From Sphingobacterium endophyticum (GTDB lineage: Bacteria > Bacteroidota > Bacteroidia > Sphingobacteriales > Sphingobacteriaceae), in the NCBI RefSeq assembly GCF_009733535.1, contig NZ_SMMI01000019.1, forward strand, positions 1 to 64,000: a DNA stretch of 64,000 nt. The letters run 5' to 3'. The notes below the pieces were generated by a model. That model did not search any database. It was given only the letters and a program-made list of their open reading frames with translations, and was not told where the DNA came from. Numbering within the stretch: the stretch's first letter is position 1; each line of letters starts with the position of its first letter. This document shows positions 8,984 to 18,123 of this stretch, piece after piece. A program made the translations under genes and the position numbers.

Positions 8984-9053
8984 CAATATTGATTGATAAA
9001 ACAAGTTAAATAAACTTACTTAATTTAGAAATAAATAAGGTAAAACAAAAAGA

Positions 9054-9281
9054 ATGTGCTTTGGAGTAGTTAAGGGTAATAATAATAAACCATTGAAGCG
9101 ATTAATTTTGGAAGATAATCTTCCTTATTATAAAATAGATAACGGAAACGAAGATTCAAATCCGAAGCCACCTTTTATAGCGGCAGGAAATTTCTGTACC
9201 AACGATAAAAAACAGTTTAAAGATAGTGTAAAAGCAAATCCCGATTCGGTAGGAAATAATTTACCAAAGTATACCAATTAA
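9054..9281 (+). CDS. Small hypothetical protein (75 aa)
   Basis: Starts MCFGVVKGNNNKPLKRL and ends NLPKYTN. It is polar and rich in Asn, Lys and Asp, with no signal peptide or membrane segment. A strong hairpin (9336-9364) follows between it and the convergent lipoprotein gene. No family recognised; it could also be a chance frame. Confidence 0.4.
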   Translation: MCFGVVKGNNNKPLKRLILEDNLPYYKIDNGNEDSNPKPPFIAAGNFCTNDKKQFKDSVKANPDSVGNNLPKYTN

Positions 9282-9335
9282 AAGCCCATAATTCAAATAT
9301 TTAGAGTAAAGAAATTTGGCAGGTACTAAAATAAT

Positions 9336-9364
9336 AAAAAGCCTAATGGTAGGTTAGGCTTTTT
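9336..9364. terminator. Bidirectional terminator
   Basis: Perfect 11-bp stem AAAAAGCCTAA / TTAGGCTTTTT with loop TGGTAGG. A-run and T-run on the two sides allow termination in both directions, between convergent genes at 9054-9281 and 9386-9763. Confidence 0.85.
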
Positions 9365-9385
9365 GTTTACTTGGTATACTTTTAT

Positions 9386-9763
9386 CTAAAATAATGAAAC
9401 GTTTGTCTGCAAAATTTTTCCAGTTGACGCTGCACTTTCCTTCACAACCTTACCATCAACAATGATCTGTGCTTTGAGTGTTGAATTATCATTTGGCCCC
9501 ATACCGTTGGCAGAAATCATAGGGGTCTTTGTGGAAATTTTGGCCTCACTGGTCCACTCACTACCGAAATTACCGGTTTTAGAGACTGGTGTGTCGCCGT
9601 CATAATAAACAATAGTACTGATGTTTACTCCAGTAGAGCCAATAATTTTATATTGGACTTCTTTAGTTTCCGATCCTGGAGTAGGTTCATCATCTTTACT
9701 GCACGAAGAAAGTGTGAAAGTTAAGGACAATAGGATCAACGATAAATTTCTTAAGTTTTTCAT
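9386..9763 (-). CDS. Small lipoprotein with MmpS-like fold
   Basis: A 125-residue exported lipoprotein. The signal peptide ends in the lipobox LSSCSKDDE, with acidic residues after the Cys as in Bacteroidota surface or periplasmic lipoproteins. The mature part (VQYKIIGSTGVNISTIVYYDG ending at IVYY, then EWTSEAKI, LKAQIIVDGKVV, ESAASTG) has the strand pattern of MmpS-like transport-accessory or Ig-like domains. Such proteins are common single genes in this phylum with no known function. It converges on a shared terminator. Confidence 0.75.
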   Translation of the reverse strand: MKNLRNLSLILLSLTFTLSSCSKDDEPTPGSETKEVQYKIIGSTGVNISTIVYYDGDTPVSKTGNFGSEWTSEAKISTKTPMISANGMGPNDNSTLKAQIIVDGKVVKESAASTGKILQTNVSLF

Positions 9764-10221
9764 TAATGATTTCTTTAAATAAATAATTTTGTTTTTTCCA
9801 AATATAAAATTCTTTTATAAGAAAATCGGTTTCTTTTGAAAATTATGGACTGCATGCTAAAAAACATCCATTAGGACATGATTAATCCTCTGCAATCTTC
9901 TTAAATATGCTAACAATCATGGATTTGGAACCGGTAAAATAGAAGTTTCAATGGCCAGGCAGAATTATTGTAGCCATGAGTACACAGTAAGGTGAACAAG
10001 GTAACAATTCCAGCAATTATAAAAGATCGTAAATAGTTCCGACCGAATGTTTTTGTTTCATCTTGGTTGACTCGAAAATATTTAGCGTAACCAAATTTTT
10101 AAAGAGTCAGAATAAAAAATAAGCGATATGATTACCTGTTAAGTTTCTTATCGGGGATGTCGGAAAACATAGACCTACAGGTGGCAAGATAAGGTGAAAT
10201 AGTTATTGTTTTTAAGTACAT
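9764..10221. other. Intergenic region, probable remnant of missing LysE N-terminus
   Basis: AT-rich, with no intact frame. Its right end should have carried the first 60 or so residues of the LysE-like gene at 10222, but no recognisable match remains. Confidence 0.4.
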
Positions 10222-10668
10222 TTGCTTAAATCTCGGCTTTTATGTTTGGCGTTCATGATAATTAAATATGTAGGAGCGCTTTATCTTGTTTATTTGGGAT
10301 TGGTTTCTTTATTATCCGAAGGGAATAAAATTAATTTAAAAAACGGATTAACAGGTACAGATAGTGGTTGGAGTAATTTTAAATCCGGGCTCATCACAAA
10401 TGTTCTTAATCCTAAGGTTGCCTTGTTCTTTATTTCTTTTTTTCCTCAATTTATAAATCCGAAAGAACTCGGCTCTGTGGTACCATTTATATTTTTAGGT
10501 AGCTGCTATGCAATTATGGGGTTAATTTGGTACTCAATCCTTGTTTATTTTTTAAGTGCATTTTCGAATAGATTGAAGGATAATCCTAAATTTACCATGT
10601 ACCTTAGCAAGTTCTCTGGATTAGTATTTGTTTTAATGGGGCTTAAAGTGGCCATGGAGAAAAAATAA
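10222..10668 (+). pseudogene. N-terminally truncated LysE-family exporter
   Basis: The 148-residue frame starts with TTG and corresponds to the last two thirds of a LysE/RhtB amino-acid exporter (usual length about 205-210). Typical parts are IIKYVGALYLVYLGLVSLL, the amphipathic NFKSGLITNVLNPKVALFF and the helices PFIFLGSCYAIMGLIWYSI and LSGLVFVLMGLKVA-like end. The first membrane span and the conserved PGP-containing loop are missing, and upstream DNA shows no remains of them. It is most likely inactive. No plausible ATG exists at the family start position. Confidence 0.75.
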
Positions 10669-11224
10669 AATGCTACAGTTTGGGTTGGTAATAACCTATA
10701 GATTTTTTTTTGTAAATATTTTTTGGAAGGCATGAATCTATTTCTAAAATAACGCAGATTCTCCATCGTAAACTTTAGATAGGACCAGTTCAATTTGCAA
10801 TTATAACCTAAATTAAACTGCTAGTCACAAATTGATTTTGGATTAAGCGCCACTTTGCAACCACTATCGGAAAAAATAACGAGCGATCTCCAATATTGCC
10901 AGAATGCTTTACATAGGTACGATCTGTTTATAGGGTAAATGATATTCTTTGAGGCAAGAATTAGATCGGCATTTCTGGTTAAATAATCTATTCAAATAGT
11001 TTCAAATTCCGCATTTGATGAAAAGTCCATAATGAATACCATTCTGTACGATGCATATATTCGTACGAAAAACAACCAGCATGAAAAAGGGAGGCGCCGA
11101 TCGCTAAACATGCTGGTTGTCATAAGTTGTACTTAAATTTATTGCGCTGATAAGAACTCTATTTTCCAATTAAATCTGGCATAAATTTTGAACTATTTTT
11201 ACCTTAACTTAACCAAGTAACATT
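10669..11224. other. Intergenic region with two strong hairpins
   Basis: No intact gene. It contains the inverted repeats at 11046-11066 and 11072-11120 listed separately. Confidence 0.5.
11046..11120. repeat. Tandem inverted repeats (structured element)
   Basis: First hairpin: GTACGA / TCGTAC around TGCATATAT. Second: perfect 12-bp arms ACAACCAGCATG (11072-11083) and CATGCTGGTTGT (11109-11120) around a 25-nt loop that itself contains GGCGCC and GCG/CGC pairs. This could be a small structured RNA, a terminator-like element or a mobile-repeat relic. No A or T run follows. Confidence 0.55.
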
Positions 11225-12202
11225 TTGAATTTTGACTATTCTAACCTATTTAAATGGCTAGGGGTGCCATGCATGATCGTTCTTCCCAATTCCCCAGAAT
11301 TTACAATCGTAGACGCAAATGAAACTTACCTAGGGCTTTTTGGTCTAGGGGGAGAAGACATAATTTCAAAGAGTTTTTTTTCTGTATTTCCAAGCTCGGA
11401 TTTCATAGATGAAATTAATTGGGAAGACCTTTTCGATGAAGTCATCAGGGAAAGGAGGATTATTTCAAAGGGAATAAAAACCTGGGTAGATCCCCAAGAG
11501 AAGAGGACCTCCATCGAAAACGTAAAGTATTTCGAGATAAAGCATTTTCCTGTATTTGACAAAAACGGTGAAGTAATGGTGATCGTCCGGTCGTTGGTCG
11601 ATGTTACGGACTATGTGATCGATAGAAGACTCCTTACAGAAGCACAGTCAGATGTAAGGTTTGGAAATTGGTGGATCAACATCGAGAAACGGACCATCAA
11701 ATGGTCTAGCGGGATGAACGACCTTTTTGAGGTGGATCGAGATTTTATTCCCGATTTTGAGAATGTAAAGCAGTTCTATGTTGAAGCTGAGGATGAGTCT
11801 ATTTTTCTTGAAGAGGTCATAAGGGCGATAAAAGGTCACAGGATTTTGAAGACCTTTCTTTCTGTCAGAACCAAAAGTGGAAAACTTAGGCGGCTTAAGA
11901 TCATTGGTAAGCCCGACCATATTGGAGAAGCCTGCATCGGGATCCACGGTACAGCGATAGACATTACCAAGCAGCATGAGGATCAAAATATCCTCAAGGA
12001 TATTTTGTTTTGCCACAATCATGAACTTAGAGCTCCATTAGCACGTATTATCGGACTGGCAGAGCATCTGAAAAGGGACGTCAGGACGGAAGCCAGATCG
12101 GGTTTCCTCATTGGAGCTCTGTTAGACTCGGCAAATGAAATGGACCGAGTGATCAGGCAGATTGTTAATCGGGAACAGTACAAGGGAGGTCCAGATGAAT
12201 AG
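11225..12202 (+). CDS. PAS-PAS-HisKA protein lacking the ATPase domain
   Basis: A soluble 325-residue signalling protein. Two PAS-type sensor domains (about 1-130 and 135-253; the second ends GIHGTAIDITKQ) are followed by a dimerisation/phosphoacceptor helix with the H-box HNHELRAPLARIIGLAEHL at about 263-281. The protein ends around 45 residues later, with no N-, G1- or G2-boxes, so it cannot bind ATP by itself. The stop overlaps the start of the response regulator by 8 bp, so the two are co-translated. It may receive phosphate from another kinase or regulate by binding. The reported first codon is TTG at 11225; an exact start is uncertain. Confidence 0.85.
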   Translation: MNFDYSNLFKWLGVPCMIVLPNSPEFTIVDANETYLGLFGLGGEDIISKSFFSVFPSSDFIDEINWEDLFDEVIRERRIISKGIKTWVDPQEKRTSIENVKYFEIKHFPVFDKNGEVMVIVRSLVDVTDYVIDRRLLTEAQSDVRFGNWWINIEKRTIKWSSGMNDLFEVDRDFIPDFENVKQFYVEAEDESIFLEEVIRAIKGHRILKTFLSVRTKSGKLRRLKIIGKPDHIGEACIGIHGTAIDITKQHEDQNILKDILFCHNHELRAPLARIIGLAEHLKRDVRTEARSGFLIGALLDSANEMDRVIRQIVNREQYKGGPDE

Positions 12203-12575
12203 GATCATACTGGTGGATGACGACACAATATCAACGTTCCTTCTGTCCAGCCTTCTTGAGCACCTTGGGATGGGGCATGTCCATGCAAAGTTCATTAATG
12301 GTGCCGAGTTTCTGGAGTGGCTGGATTCCCAGCAAGAAGATGGGGCAAGATATGTCGTCTTCCTAGATATCATGATGCCGGTCATGGACGGTTGGGAGGT
12401 GATGGAACGGCTAGAACGGAATCGTTTGGCCCGAAGGATCTCTGTGGTTATGGTCAGTTCATCATTGGACCCGACCGATAGGAAAAGGGCAATTGCGCAC
12501 GGAATGGTTCTTGATTATATAACCAAGCCTGTCAGGGCCAAGGAGCTTGAGAGGTTGGGAACATTCATGGAGTAA
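12195..12575 (+). CDS. Single-domain response regulator
   Basis: A receiver domain with no output domain. Acidic pocket LVDDD near the N-terminus, phosphoacceptor Asp in VVFLDIMMPVMDGWE (about residue 57), MVSSS as the Thr/Ser switch region and the conserved Lys in DYITKPV. I chose ATG 12195 (MNRIILVDDD), which overlaps the stop of the PAS-HisKA gene, rather than an upstream in-frame TTG at 12162. Overlap shows coupling with its partner. The likely role is a phosphorelay or protein-interaction output. Confidence 0.9.
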   Translation: MNRIILVDDDTISTFLLSSLLEHLGMGHVHAKFINGAEFLEWLDSQQEDGARYVVFLDIMMPVMDGWEVMERLERNRLARRISVVMVSSSLDPTDRKRAIAHGMVLDYITKPVRAKELERLGTFME

Positions 12576-12924
12576 GCCAAGGAAATGGAAAGAGGTATGT
12601 CAAATTTGAAAGAGCGATCGTATTTTTAAACCTCCTGCTCATTTAGGTTATTTCATAGGTTTAAGGTACTCGTATCAATATTCTAAATCATTCTTTCAAG
12701 ATTTGAAACATCCAACATCCAAAAGACTTAAATATTTCTATTTGAAAGCATAGTTTTTCTAGATACCCAATAAAATGGTGAATAATTTCCTTGGCTGATA
12801 TTGGAACATAGAAGTGTGCCGTTCGCTGATCACTTCCATTTCCTCCCTTGCATTTGGACTTTAATGCAAAAAACATTATATCTGCAAATTTTTTACAAGG
12901 AAATAATTTATAGATATTGACCTT
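12576..12924. other. Intergenic region, nothing firm
   Basis: A minus-strand frame of 62 codons at 12688-12876 has an odd Cys/Lys-rich composition and no recognisable feature. I do not call it. Confidence 0.4.
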
Positions 12925-13278
12925 TTACTGTGACCATACGGCAAGTTCGTACCCGTCTGGGTCAGCGAAATGAAATCGTCTTCCACCTGGGAATTTGAAT
13001 ATGTCCTTTACAATGGTACCGCCATTCCTGATCACTTTTTCCTTGCTCGATTCAATATCTTCGGAATATAGGATGACAAGGATGGTCCCAACTACCGGAT
13101 CTCCCTTGGTAAATCCGCCATCAAGGAAATCTCCTTCAAATGCCGTATAGCCAGGTCCATAGTCCGTAAACTTCCAATTAAAACAATTGGAGTAAAAATC
13201 TTTAGCTCTACCTATATCCCGGGTTAAGAATTCGATGTACTGTACCTGTTCATGCTTCAATTTGTTTTTTTGTGCCAT
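12925..13278 (-). CDS. VOC-family (glyoxalase/dioxygenase fold) protein
   Basis: A 117-residue protein with the paired beta-alpha-beta-beta-beta units of the vicinal oxygen chelate fold. The first unit has QYIEFLTRDIGRAKDFYSN and the second ends FHFADPDGYELAVW. The motif FADPDGYELAVW with its Glu is the usual metal-ligand end of VOC proteins. Many members bind small molecules or give resistance; the substrate cannot be told from sequence. It is monocistronic. Confidence 0.88.
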   Translation of the reverse strand: MAQKNKLKHEQVQYIEFLTRDIGRAKDFYSNCFNWKFTDYGPGYTAFEGDFLDGGFTKGDPVVGTILVILYSEDIESSKEKVIRNGGTIVKDIFKFPGGRRFHFADPDGYELAVWSQ

Positions 13279-13478
13279 TATTCAGATATTTTGATTTATT
13301 GATCGATTATTTTTCACTTGCTCCCAGTTCATTCCAACAGCGCCTGTTTCCAGGGAATATTTTTTCCTGAGACTGGATTTTGTCCCGTCTCGTGCAATTG
13401 GGAGGGGTATGGTCATTGGATGAAGGTTCAGTCAGCTTGCGAATGGAATCCATGTAATGGGAAAGATTTAAGTCATAT

Positions 13479-14072
13479 CTACCTTATAGCCTTACCGTCC
13501 GCATCGAACATCTCTATGCTTGGATTTCCGAGGCTATCCACCTTTAATATGATCCGGGGAATTTCTTTCCGGTCCTTGATCACCAGCGAGGCATTACCGT
13601 TTTCGGTTATTAAGTTAATTCGGTTTATATTATGACCAGGTCTTGCCGCCGGGTCCTTGTCATTGATAATCATTCCTGCCCTGAAGTAATCGTCGTTTTT
13701 GTTATCCTGGGCTAGAATTCCTACTGCATCGGCATTCTGGTAATCAAATGCTAGGGCATTTAGATTGGTCTGCTCATTGTCTGTAATTGCAAGTCCCCCT
13801 CTTTCATTTCCTTTCCTGTCGTAAAAAATCAGGCCCGCAGGTTTGTATGCCCTCTGAAAGACTTTGCCTCCGATGATGGGGTCAGGGATTTTTTCTTCAT
13901 TGGACAGCACGATCCTGTTCCTGCCTGAGGGATCCTTGATATCGATCCTATGTATGTCTGAAATGTTAGGCCATCGACTAAGAAGGAGGTAGGACACTGC
14001 TGCCAGCAGGATGATGTTCAAGAGAATGAGTATACCAACTAATGAGCTGAAAGTCCGAACAGGTTTTTGCAT
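13479..14072 (-). CDS. Membrane-anchored hypothetical protein
   Basis: A 197-residue protein with one N-terminal membrane span (SLVGILILLNIILLAAVSYL) and an external domain made of short beta-strand repeats: IDIKDPSGRNRIVLSN, GLIFYDRKGNERGGLAI, INLITENGNASLVIKD and PSIEMFDADGKAI. Each repeat has a D-x-x-G-turn pattern. Such proteins occur widely in Bacteroidota without known function. No partner gene is adjacent. Confidence 0.75.
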   Translation of the reverse strand: MQKPVRTFSSLVGILILLNIILLAAVSYLLLSRWPNISDIHRIDIKDPSGRNRIVLSNEEKIPDPIIGGKVFQRAYKPAGLIFYDRKGNERGGLAITDNEQTNLNALAFDYQNADAVGILAQDNKNDDYFRAGMIINDKDPAARPGHNINRINLITENGNASLVIKDRKEIPRIILKVDSLGNPSIEMFDADGKAIR

Positions 14073-14674
14073 AATTGAATGAGATATAGAATAAAAGTCA
14101 ATTTTTTTTAATTGATAGTTTTTTACCTCCTTAAAGTTAGGAATTCTATTTTTCTTTTCATCATGATTATGTGTTGTCGATTTAATTAGGCAATCTTATT
14201 GGAACCATTTCTCGACGAATCGTATCTTGTTCCAAATTTTAAACGAGCCGATTCATGTTTTTAAAGTTTTCAACAAGTTTGAAAATACAATTTGTTACTT
14301 AATCTTTCATGGAAGTTATTAAAATAAAAATTTTTTCAATAAAGGTCTCCAAGTTGTATTCAGATAAAAATTAAATGGGATCAATCGAAGTGATAATTAC
14401 TACGTTTAACAATATACTATCAATTGATTCCTTTGACGAACACAAAACTTTGGAAACCTATTTTGGCAATGGTGCGATGACTTTTCAGAAATACATGATA
14501 ACCCTTACAAGCCTGATTTCGAGTCAATAGTGTCATTGCCAATTACGTGCTATTGAATTTCGCGTGCAAGATGCGTGGAAATGTAACCATTCACCAAAGG
14601 TTAATCTGCATGAGATAGCTATAGATGCTATTTCCTGATCATTGAAATACATAGATATGGAGGAAAATCAATGA
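14073..14674. other. Intergenic region with one short open fragment
   Basis: A plus-strand open stretch at 14375-14530 (MGSIEVIITTFNNILSI onward, 51 codons) may be a gene remnant. Nothing else seen. Confidence 0.35.
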
Positions 14675-15046
14675 TTATTCATTACGCTGTTGGAGGTTGA
14701 AAACTGTACCTGAAGGATCCTGAATCCAGTGCATCCCTTCTGGTAGCTCTTCCAATTCATCACAAGTTTCGACACCCCTGGACAGCAAGTAATCTGTAGT
14801 CAGCGCAACATTTGGGACAGTAAGTTGTAACCAAGTTTCCGAATGGGTATAGTTATCGACGCAATCCAGCCAAATCACATTCTTTCCGAACTGTACTTCA
14901 TGTGTTCTTGAGATAGTAGGATTGTTGATGGCCCTTTCTGAAACTTCAAGCTTCAATATATCTCGGTAAAAATCAACAGTTTTCTCATATTTGGATTTAG
15001 GAACTTTAATCGCAATATTGATTCCTGCTTCGAATTTATGGTTCAT
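14675..15046 (-). CDS. VOC-family protein
   Basis: A second VOC-fold protein, 123 residues. NIAIKVPKSKYEKTVDFYRDIL is the first helix-strand unit and GMHWIQDPSGTVFNLQQ the C-terminal motif. The first-domain His ligand is not obvious, so it may bind a ligand without metal chemistry. It is not similar enough to the protein at 12925-13278 to suggest recent duplication. Monocistronic, AT-rich upstream. Confidence 0.85.
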   Translation of the reverse strand: MNHKFEAGINIAIKVPKSKYEKTVDFYRDILKLEVSERAINNPTISRTHEVQFGKNVIWLDCVDNYTHSETWLQLTVPNVALTTDYLLSRGVETCDELEELPEGMHWIQDPSGTVFNLQQRNE

Positions 15047-15302
15047 AAATAATTTTTATTTTTGATAGAATATTTCCAAAGCCTTTGCAGCTTCTTATCC
15101 AGCAAATATACCAGTTCGGTATCTATAGAATGCTTGTCATAGGACAAGATCGTTATTGTACTCAGGATTTTTCTTCCCTTGATTTTTCAAAGCATGTTAG
15201 CAAATAAGAGTGTTATAATACTCTATCATTTTCAAAACCTGGTTAAGAAACTAAATATCTTGACTGTCCGACATCTTAAATTAATGTTTTCGTTAAATAA
15301 AG

Positions 15303-15668
15303 TTAAATTGAAATACCACTTCCTCCTACAACTTTTAAACCCTCAGGAAAGCTTTTCCAAAAGCGTATATATCTAAATAGTTCATCAAAAGGCTGGTTGT
15401 TGTAATTTCCCTTCAGATTTATTTTTAAGGTAACAACAGCTAAATCATTTATAATATTGAGGCGTTCAAGAGTTGGAATAAGCTCAACTATTTTTAGATT
15501 TCCACTACGATATGTTTCTAGATCCATTTCTTTGGTGATGGTTTCACCGCTCGGTAGCATGAAAAGTAAATCATTGTGCAGCAAATTATCAAGGGTTTCT
15601 ATATTACCGCTTTTCATAGCCTCATAAAGTTGTTCTTCAACATTAAGGATTTTGTTTCTTAGTATCAT
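15303..15668 (-). CDS. NTF2-like / DUF4440 protein
   Basis: A 121-residue protein with the SnoaL/NTF2-like cone fold. The start helix VEEQLYEAMKSGNIETLDNLL is followed by HNDLLFMLPSGETITKEMDL and strands VVTLKINLKGNYN and FDELFRYIRFWKSF. This is the pattern of DUF4440 proteins annotated as nuclear transport factor 2 family. It is probably a small ligand-binding protein or enzyme; there is no operon partner. Confidence 0.8.
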   Translation of the reverse strand: MILRNKILNVEEQLYEAMKSGNIETLDNLLHNDLLFMLPSGETITKEMDLETYRSGNLKIVELIPTLERLNIINDLAVVTLKINLKGNYNNQPFDELFRYIRFWKSFPEGLKVVGGSGISI

Positions 15669-15856
15669 GTTTTTGTATTAATTTTTATTTATCTGATGTC
15701 TGTCGCTGAAATAAGGTGATCGCTAATTGAAATTAAACACGATATAAACGTTCCATTTTGTATTTAGGACAGAATCAATTTTATTCGGTAGTATTTCTGC
15801 GTGCTGGTGTTTTTACTGTCTATTTTTTATGCCCTTTCCAACAACCATACTTTAGC
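15669..15856. other. Short intergenic region
   Basis: Nothing recognised apart from the end of the remnant next door. Confidence 0.4.
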
Positions 15857-16118
15857 TTAACCTAAGATAGCGAAGAGTTCTTTTACCGAAAAAGAATTTT
15901 CATCGAAATAATTTATGTCCGGGGGTTTTCGTACTTCTTCTAATTTGAGGATAAGAAGTTCCTTCTGCTTGGAGGTTCCTTTAAAGGCTTCAAACATTGA
16001 TGGTGAAATTACCAGATAAAGAACCTAAGGAGATTGAGTATTGATGGTAATTTTCCATTAAAAGTTCAGAGTCATTTTGTAAAGTTGCCATACGCTGATT
16101 CTGACTAATGTAGATTAT
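15857..16118 (-). pseudogene. Frameshifted C-terminal remnant of an unknown gene
   Basis: Two coding-like stretches in different frames are in line: RSIIYISQNQRMATLQND followed by NYHQYSISL, then after a shift near 16020 LYLVISPSMFEAFKG, ELLILKLEEVRKPPD and NSFSVKELFAILG ending in TAA at 15857-15859. The sequence is protein-like and ends naturally, so this is probably the tail of a deleted gene. I do not recognise the family. Confidence 0.45.
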
Positions 16119-16194
16119 TGACCTGTACAGTGAAAAAGCTGAGTTCCATATTTGGCGGTTTTAATTTTAGCTTTCAGATTTATTCCAATGAAAA

Positions 16195-17632
16195 TTACCT
16201 TTTAGGGAGATCCTGAAGTATAAAATCAATCCAAAGCTCCTCTTTTTCCTTTATAGGGAATTCCGGGCTGAAGCCTGTCCTGTCAATGGGATTTTTGTCG
16301 GTCCAGCTCGATTTTTCAGGAGGTATGTAAAGCTTGAATCCCTGATAGGGGAGATCGGTAGGGATGGACATCCCCACATAGTCCATCATTCCCAAGGAGT
16401 TCTGCCCATAGGTCACGACCTTTTCGCTCTGTCGAGTTAGGTAGATGAAGAATTCTGTAGAACTACCTGAAAGGCCGTCAAATACCACAGCTACCTTCTT
16501 GGGCAAAGGAAGGATGGTTTCTCGTGGAAAGTTCACACTAGGTATATACAGGAATTGGTCATTTGAAAGGGAGAGCTCATTGTAGGTCCTGCGGTAAGCA
16601 TCCATTGTTTCCTTTGGAAAGTACTTTTTGAGGTCAGGTGGGTATGGGGCTGTTGACGTAAGATTCCAGATCGGCAATTTTCCTTGATGAATTTTCCTTG
16701 GAAACCCTGAGGTATGAACCGCCCTGGTCAATCTGGTCCGTAGAGATATAAGGGATAAGGCTGGTCCATCCCGATCCGCCACCACCATTGCCCCTAAGGT
16801 CAATGAGCAGGTATGGTGTTGTTCTGATCGTTGAGTCATTAAGCGCGATGAGGCTTCCAATCTCCCTGTCGTTGTTCTCGAAAGTTGGGATCTTCAGGTA
16901 ATTGAAGTCGTGGTTTATTTTTTTGAACATTAGCCCGTTTGAATTTTCCTTCCAGCTTTTGACCTCCTCCGATTCCATTGTTGTTAGTAGAGCATTCTCG
17001 CGTATCCAGAGCTGCATGTTCCAGATTTTCAGAAAGTTTCCGACTTTCTTTGCCGGTATGTCAATATTTAATTTCCTGTTGTAAAGGGATGCCGAATAGG
17101 AATTTCCTTGTCTTGCGAGCGTGAAGTATACGAACCCCGGGGGATATTGATCGGTGGTTGAAGCAACCTTGACTCCCCAGAAAGTGTCTTTCCCATTTTC
17201 CATGATCGCGATCTTCGAGCCATGTGGATCAATCCATATTCCCTCAATAGAATTTTCATTTTGGCCAGTTAGAAGTTCTTCAATCATCTTACCGTCAATA
17301 GGGATCACGACGCTGTCGGGCATAGCACTGTATTCGATCCTGAAATGTTTGTCATAGAAAAAGTTTACGTATTCCTTTAGCAGCTCAAAACAGGAATCCG
17401 GATCAGTGATCAGAGCAGATTTGGAAATAAGACGTTCCTTAAGAGCATTATATTCCACGTTTCTTGGCTGTGCGACCTTATCGGGAAATCCGGCATAGTT
17501 TTCTTCCACTTTACTGATGGTCATAAGGATATTTGCTTGACAGTCGCATTTTTCGGAAGCTTTAGAATAAAATGCACCCATAACAAATGTGGTGAGAAGT
17601 ATCCTTTTGAAAATTTTAAATGCCTGTCCCAT
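16195..17632 (-). pseudogene. Frameshifted S41-family (tail-specific type) protease
   Basis: The first reading frame (17632 down to 16634, 332 aa) has a signal peptide, a S41-type N-terminal region and the substrate-binding loop YLLIDLRGNGGGGSGW. The second frame carries the rest down to 16195: PPDLKKYFPKETMDAYRR, VAVVFDGLSGSSTEFF with the expected catalytic Ser, and the tail FSPEFPI. The frames are joined at a CCC run (GGG on the plus strand at 16640-16642): removing one base restores a continuous protein of about 479 residues. This is either a real inactivation or a homopolymer sequence error. The protein would be exported and cleave peptides in the envelope. An inverted repeat AAGTTG-CA-CAACTT lies 42 bp upstream. 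Confidence 0.85.
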
Positions 17633-18123
17633 AATGATTTGAATATGTTATGAAATATACAGTTTTTATATTTAAGTTGCACAACTTTTTTCCAGCTGTC
17701 CCACTGAATCCCAAATCAATCTGTAACCTTCGCTAACAATGGATACGATTTATATATGACAGTAAACACAGCCATTCGGCGGTATGTAGTGTCAAAGAAT
17801 TGGGAGGTCTGGCAAAAATGGAAGTGAAAATCAGAATCTACATGACTAGTTTAATCAGGTGGTGTTTCAGCCTTACAATTCCGGTTTCGAATCCTAAAAC
17901 GTATTTGGATGGAACCAGTTCAGCGGGTTAATCAACAGCTAAGTTTACTTATTAGCTTTGAAACTATAGGACTAATTTGAATGCGGCTTATTTCGAAAAG
18001 AAACCTTAAATATTTAAATGTGAAGCTAACCCGCTACGCCCTGATAAATCTTTTGTCTCTTGTAGAGAACTATGAAATAAGTATCATAGATTTGATGCTA
18101 TATTCTGCAACAATCTTTTATAT
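17633..18123. other. Intergenic region with a promoter for the DUF389 gene
   Basis: Holds the inverted repeat AAGTTG/CAACTT at 17674-17687 near the S41 gene start and the TAGATTTG box at 18087-18094. No gene seen. Confidence 0.5.
18087..18094 (+). promoter_or_regulatory. Bacteroidota -7 box before DUF389 gene
   Basis: TAGATTTG matches TAnnTTTG exactly and lies 30 bp before the ATG at 18124. A TTG at 18060-18062 is 24 bp upstream, a little far for the -33 element. Confidence 0.5.

Larger units (their letters stand above)
8104..9053. other. Gene-poor stretch with scraps and hairpins
   Basis: An open plus-strand fragment near 8285-8466 includes TRMEDLVLGEISHGY and EEAVAESRRLMKNKG but has no convincing start and stops at once. 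Two hairpins are present (8846-8873 and 8958-8983). No intact gene is supported. Confidence 0.45.

Noticed and set aside
12688-12876. 62-codon minus-strand frame
   Set aside because: Cys/Lys-rich with no motif; likely chance.
17880-17915. Possible tRNA T-arm (GGTTTCGAATCC)
   Set aside because: The rest of a cloverleaf, including the acceptor stem and anticodon arm, could not be found.
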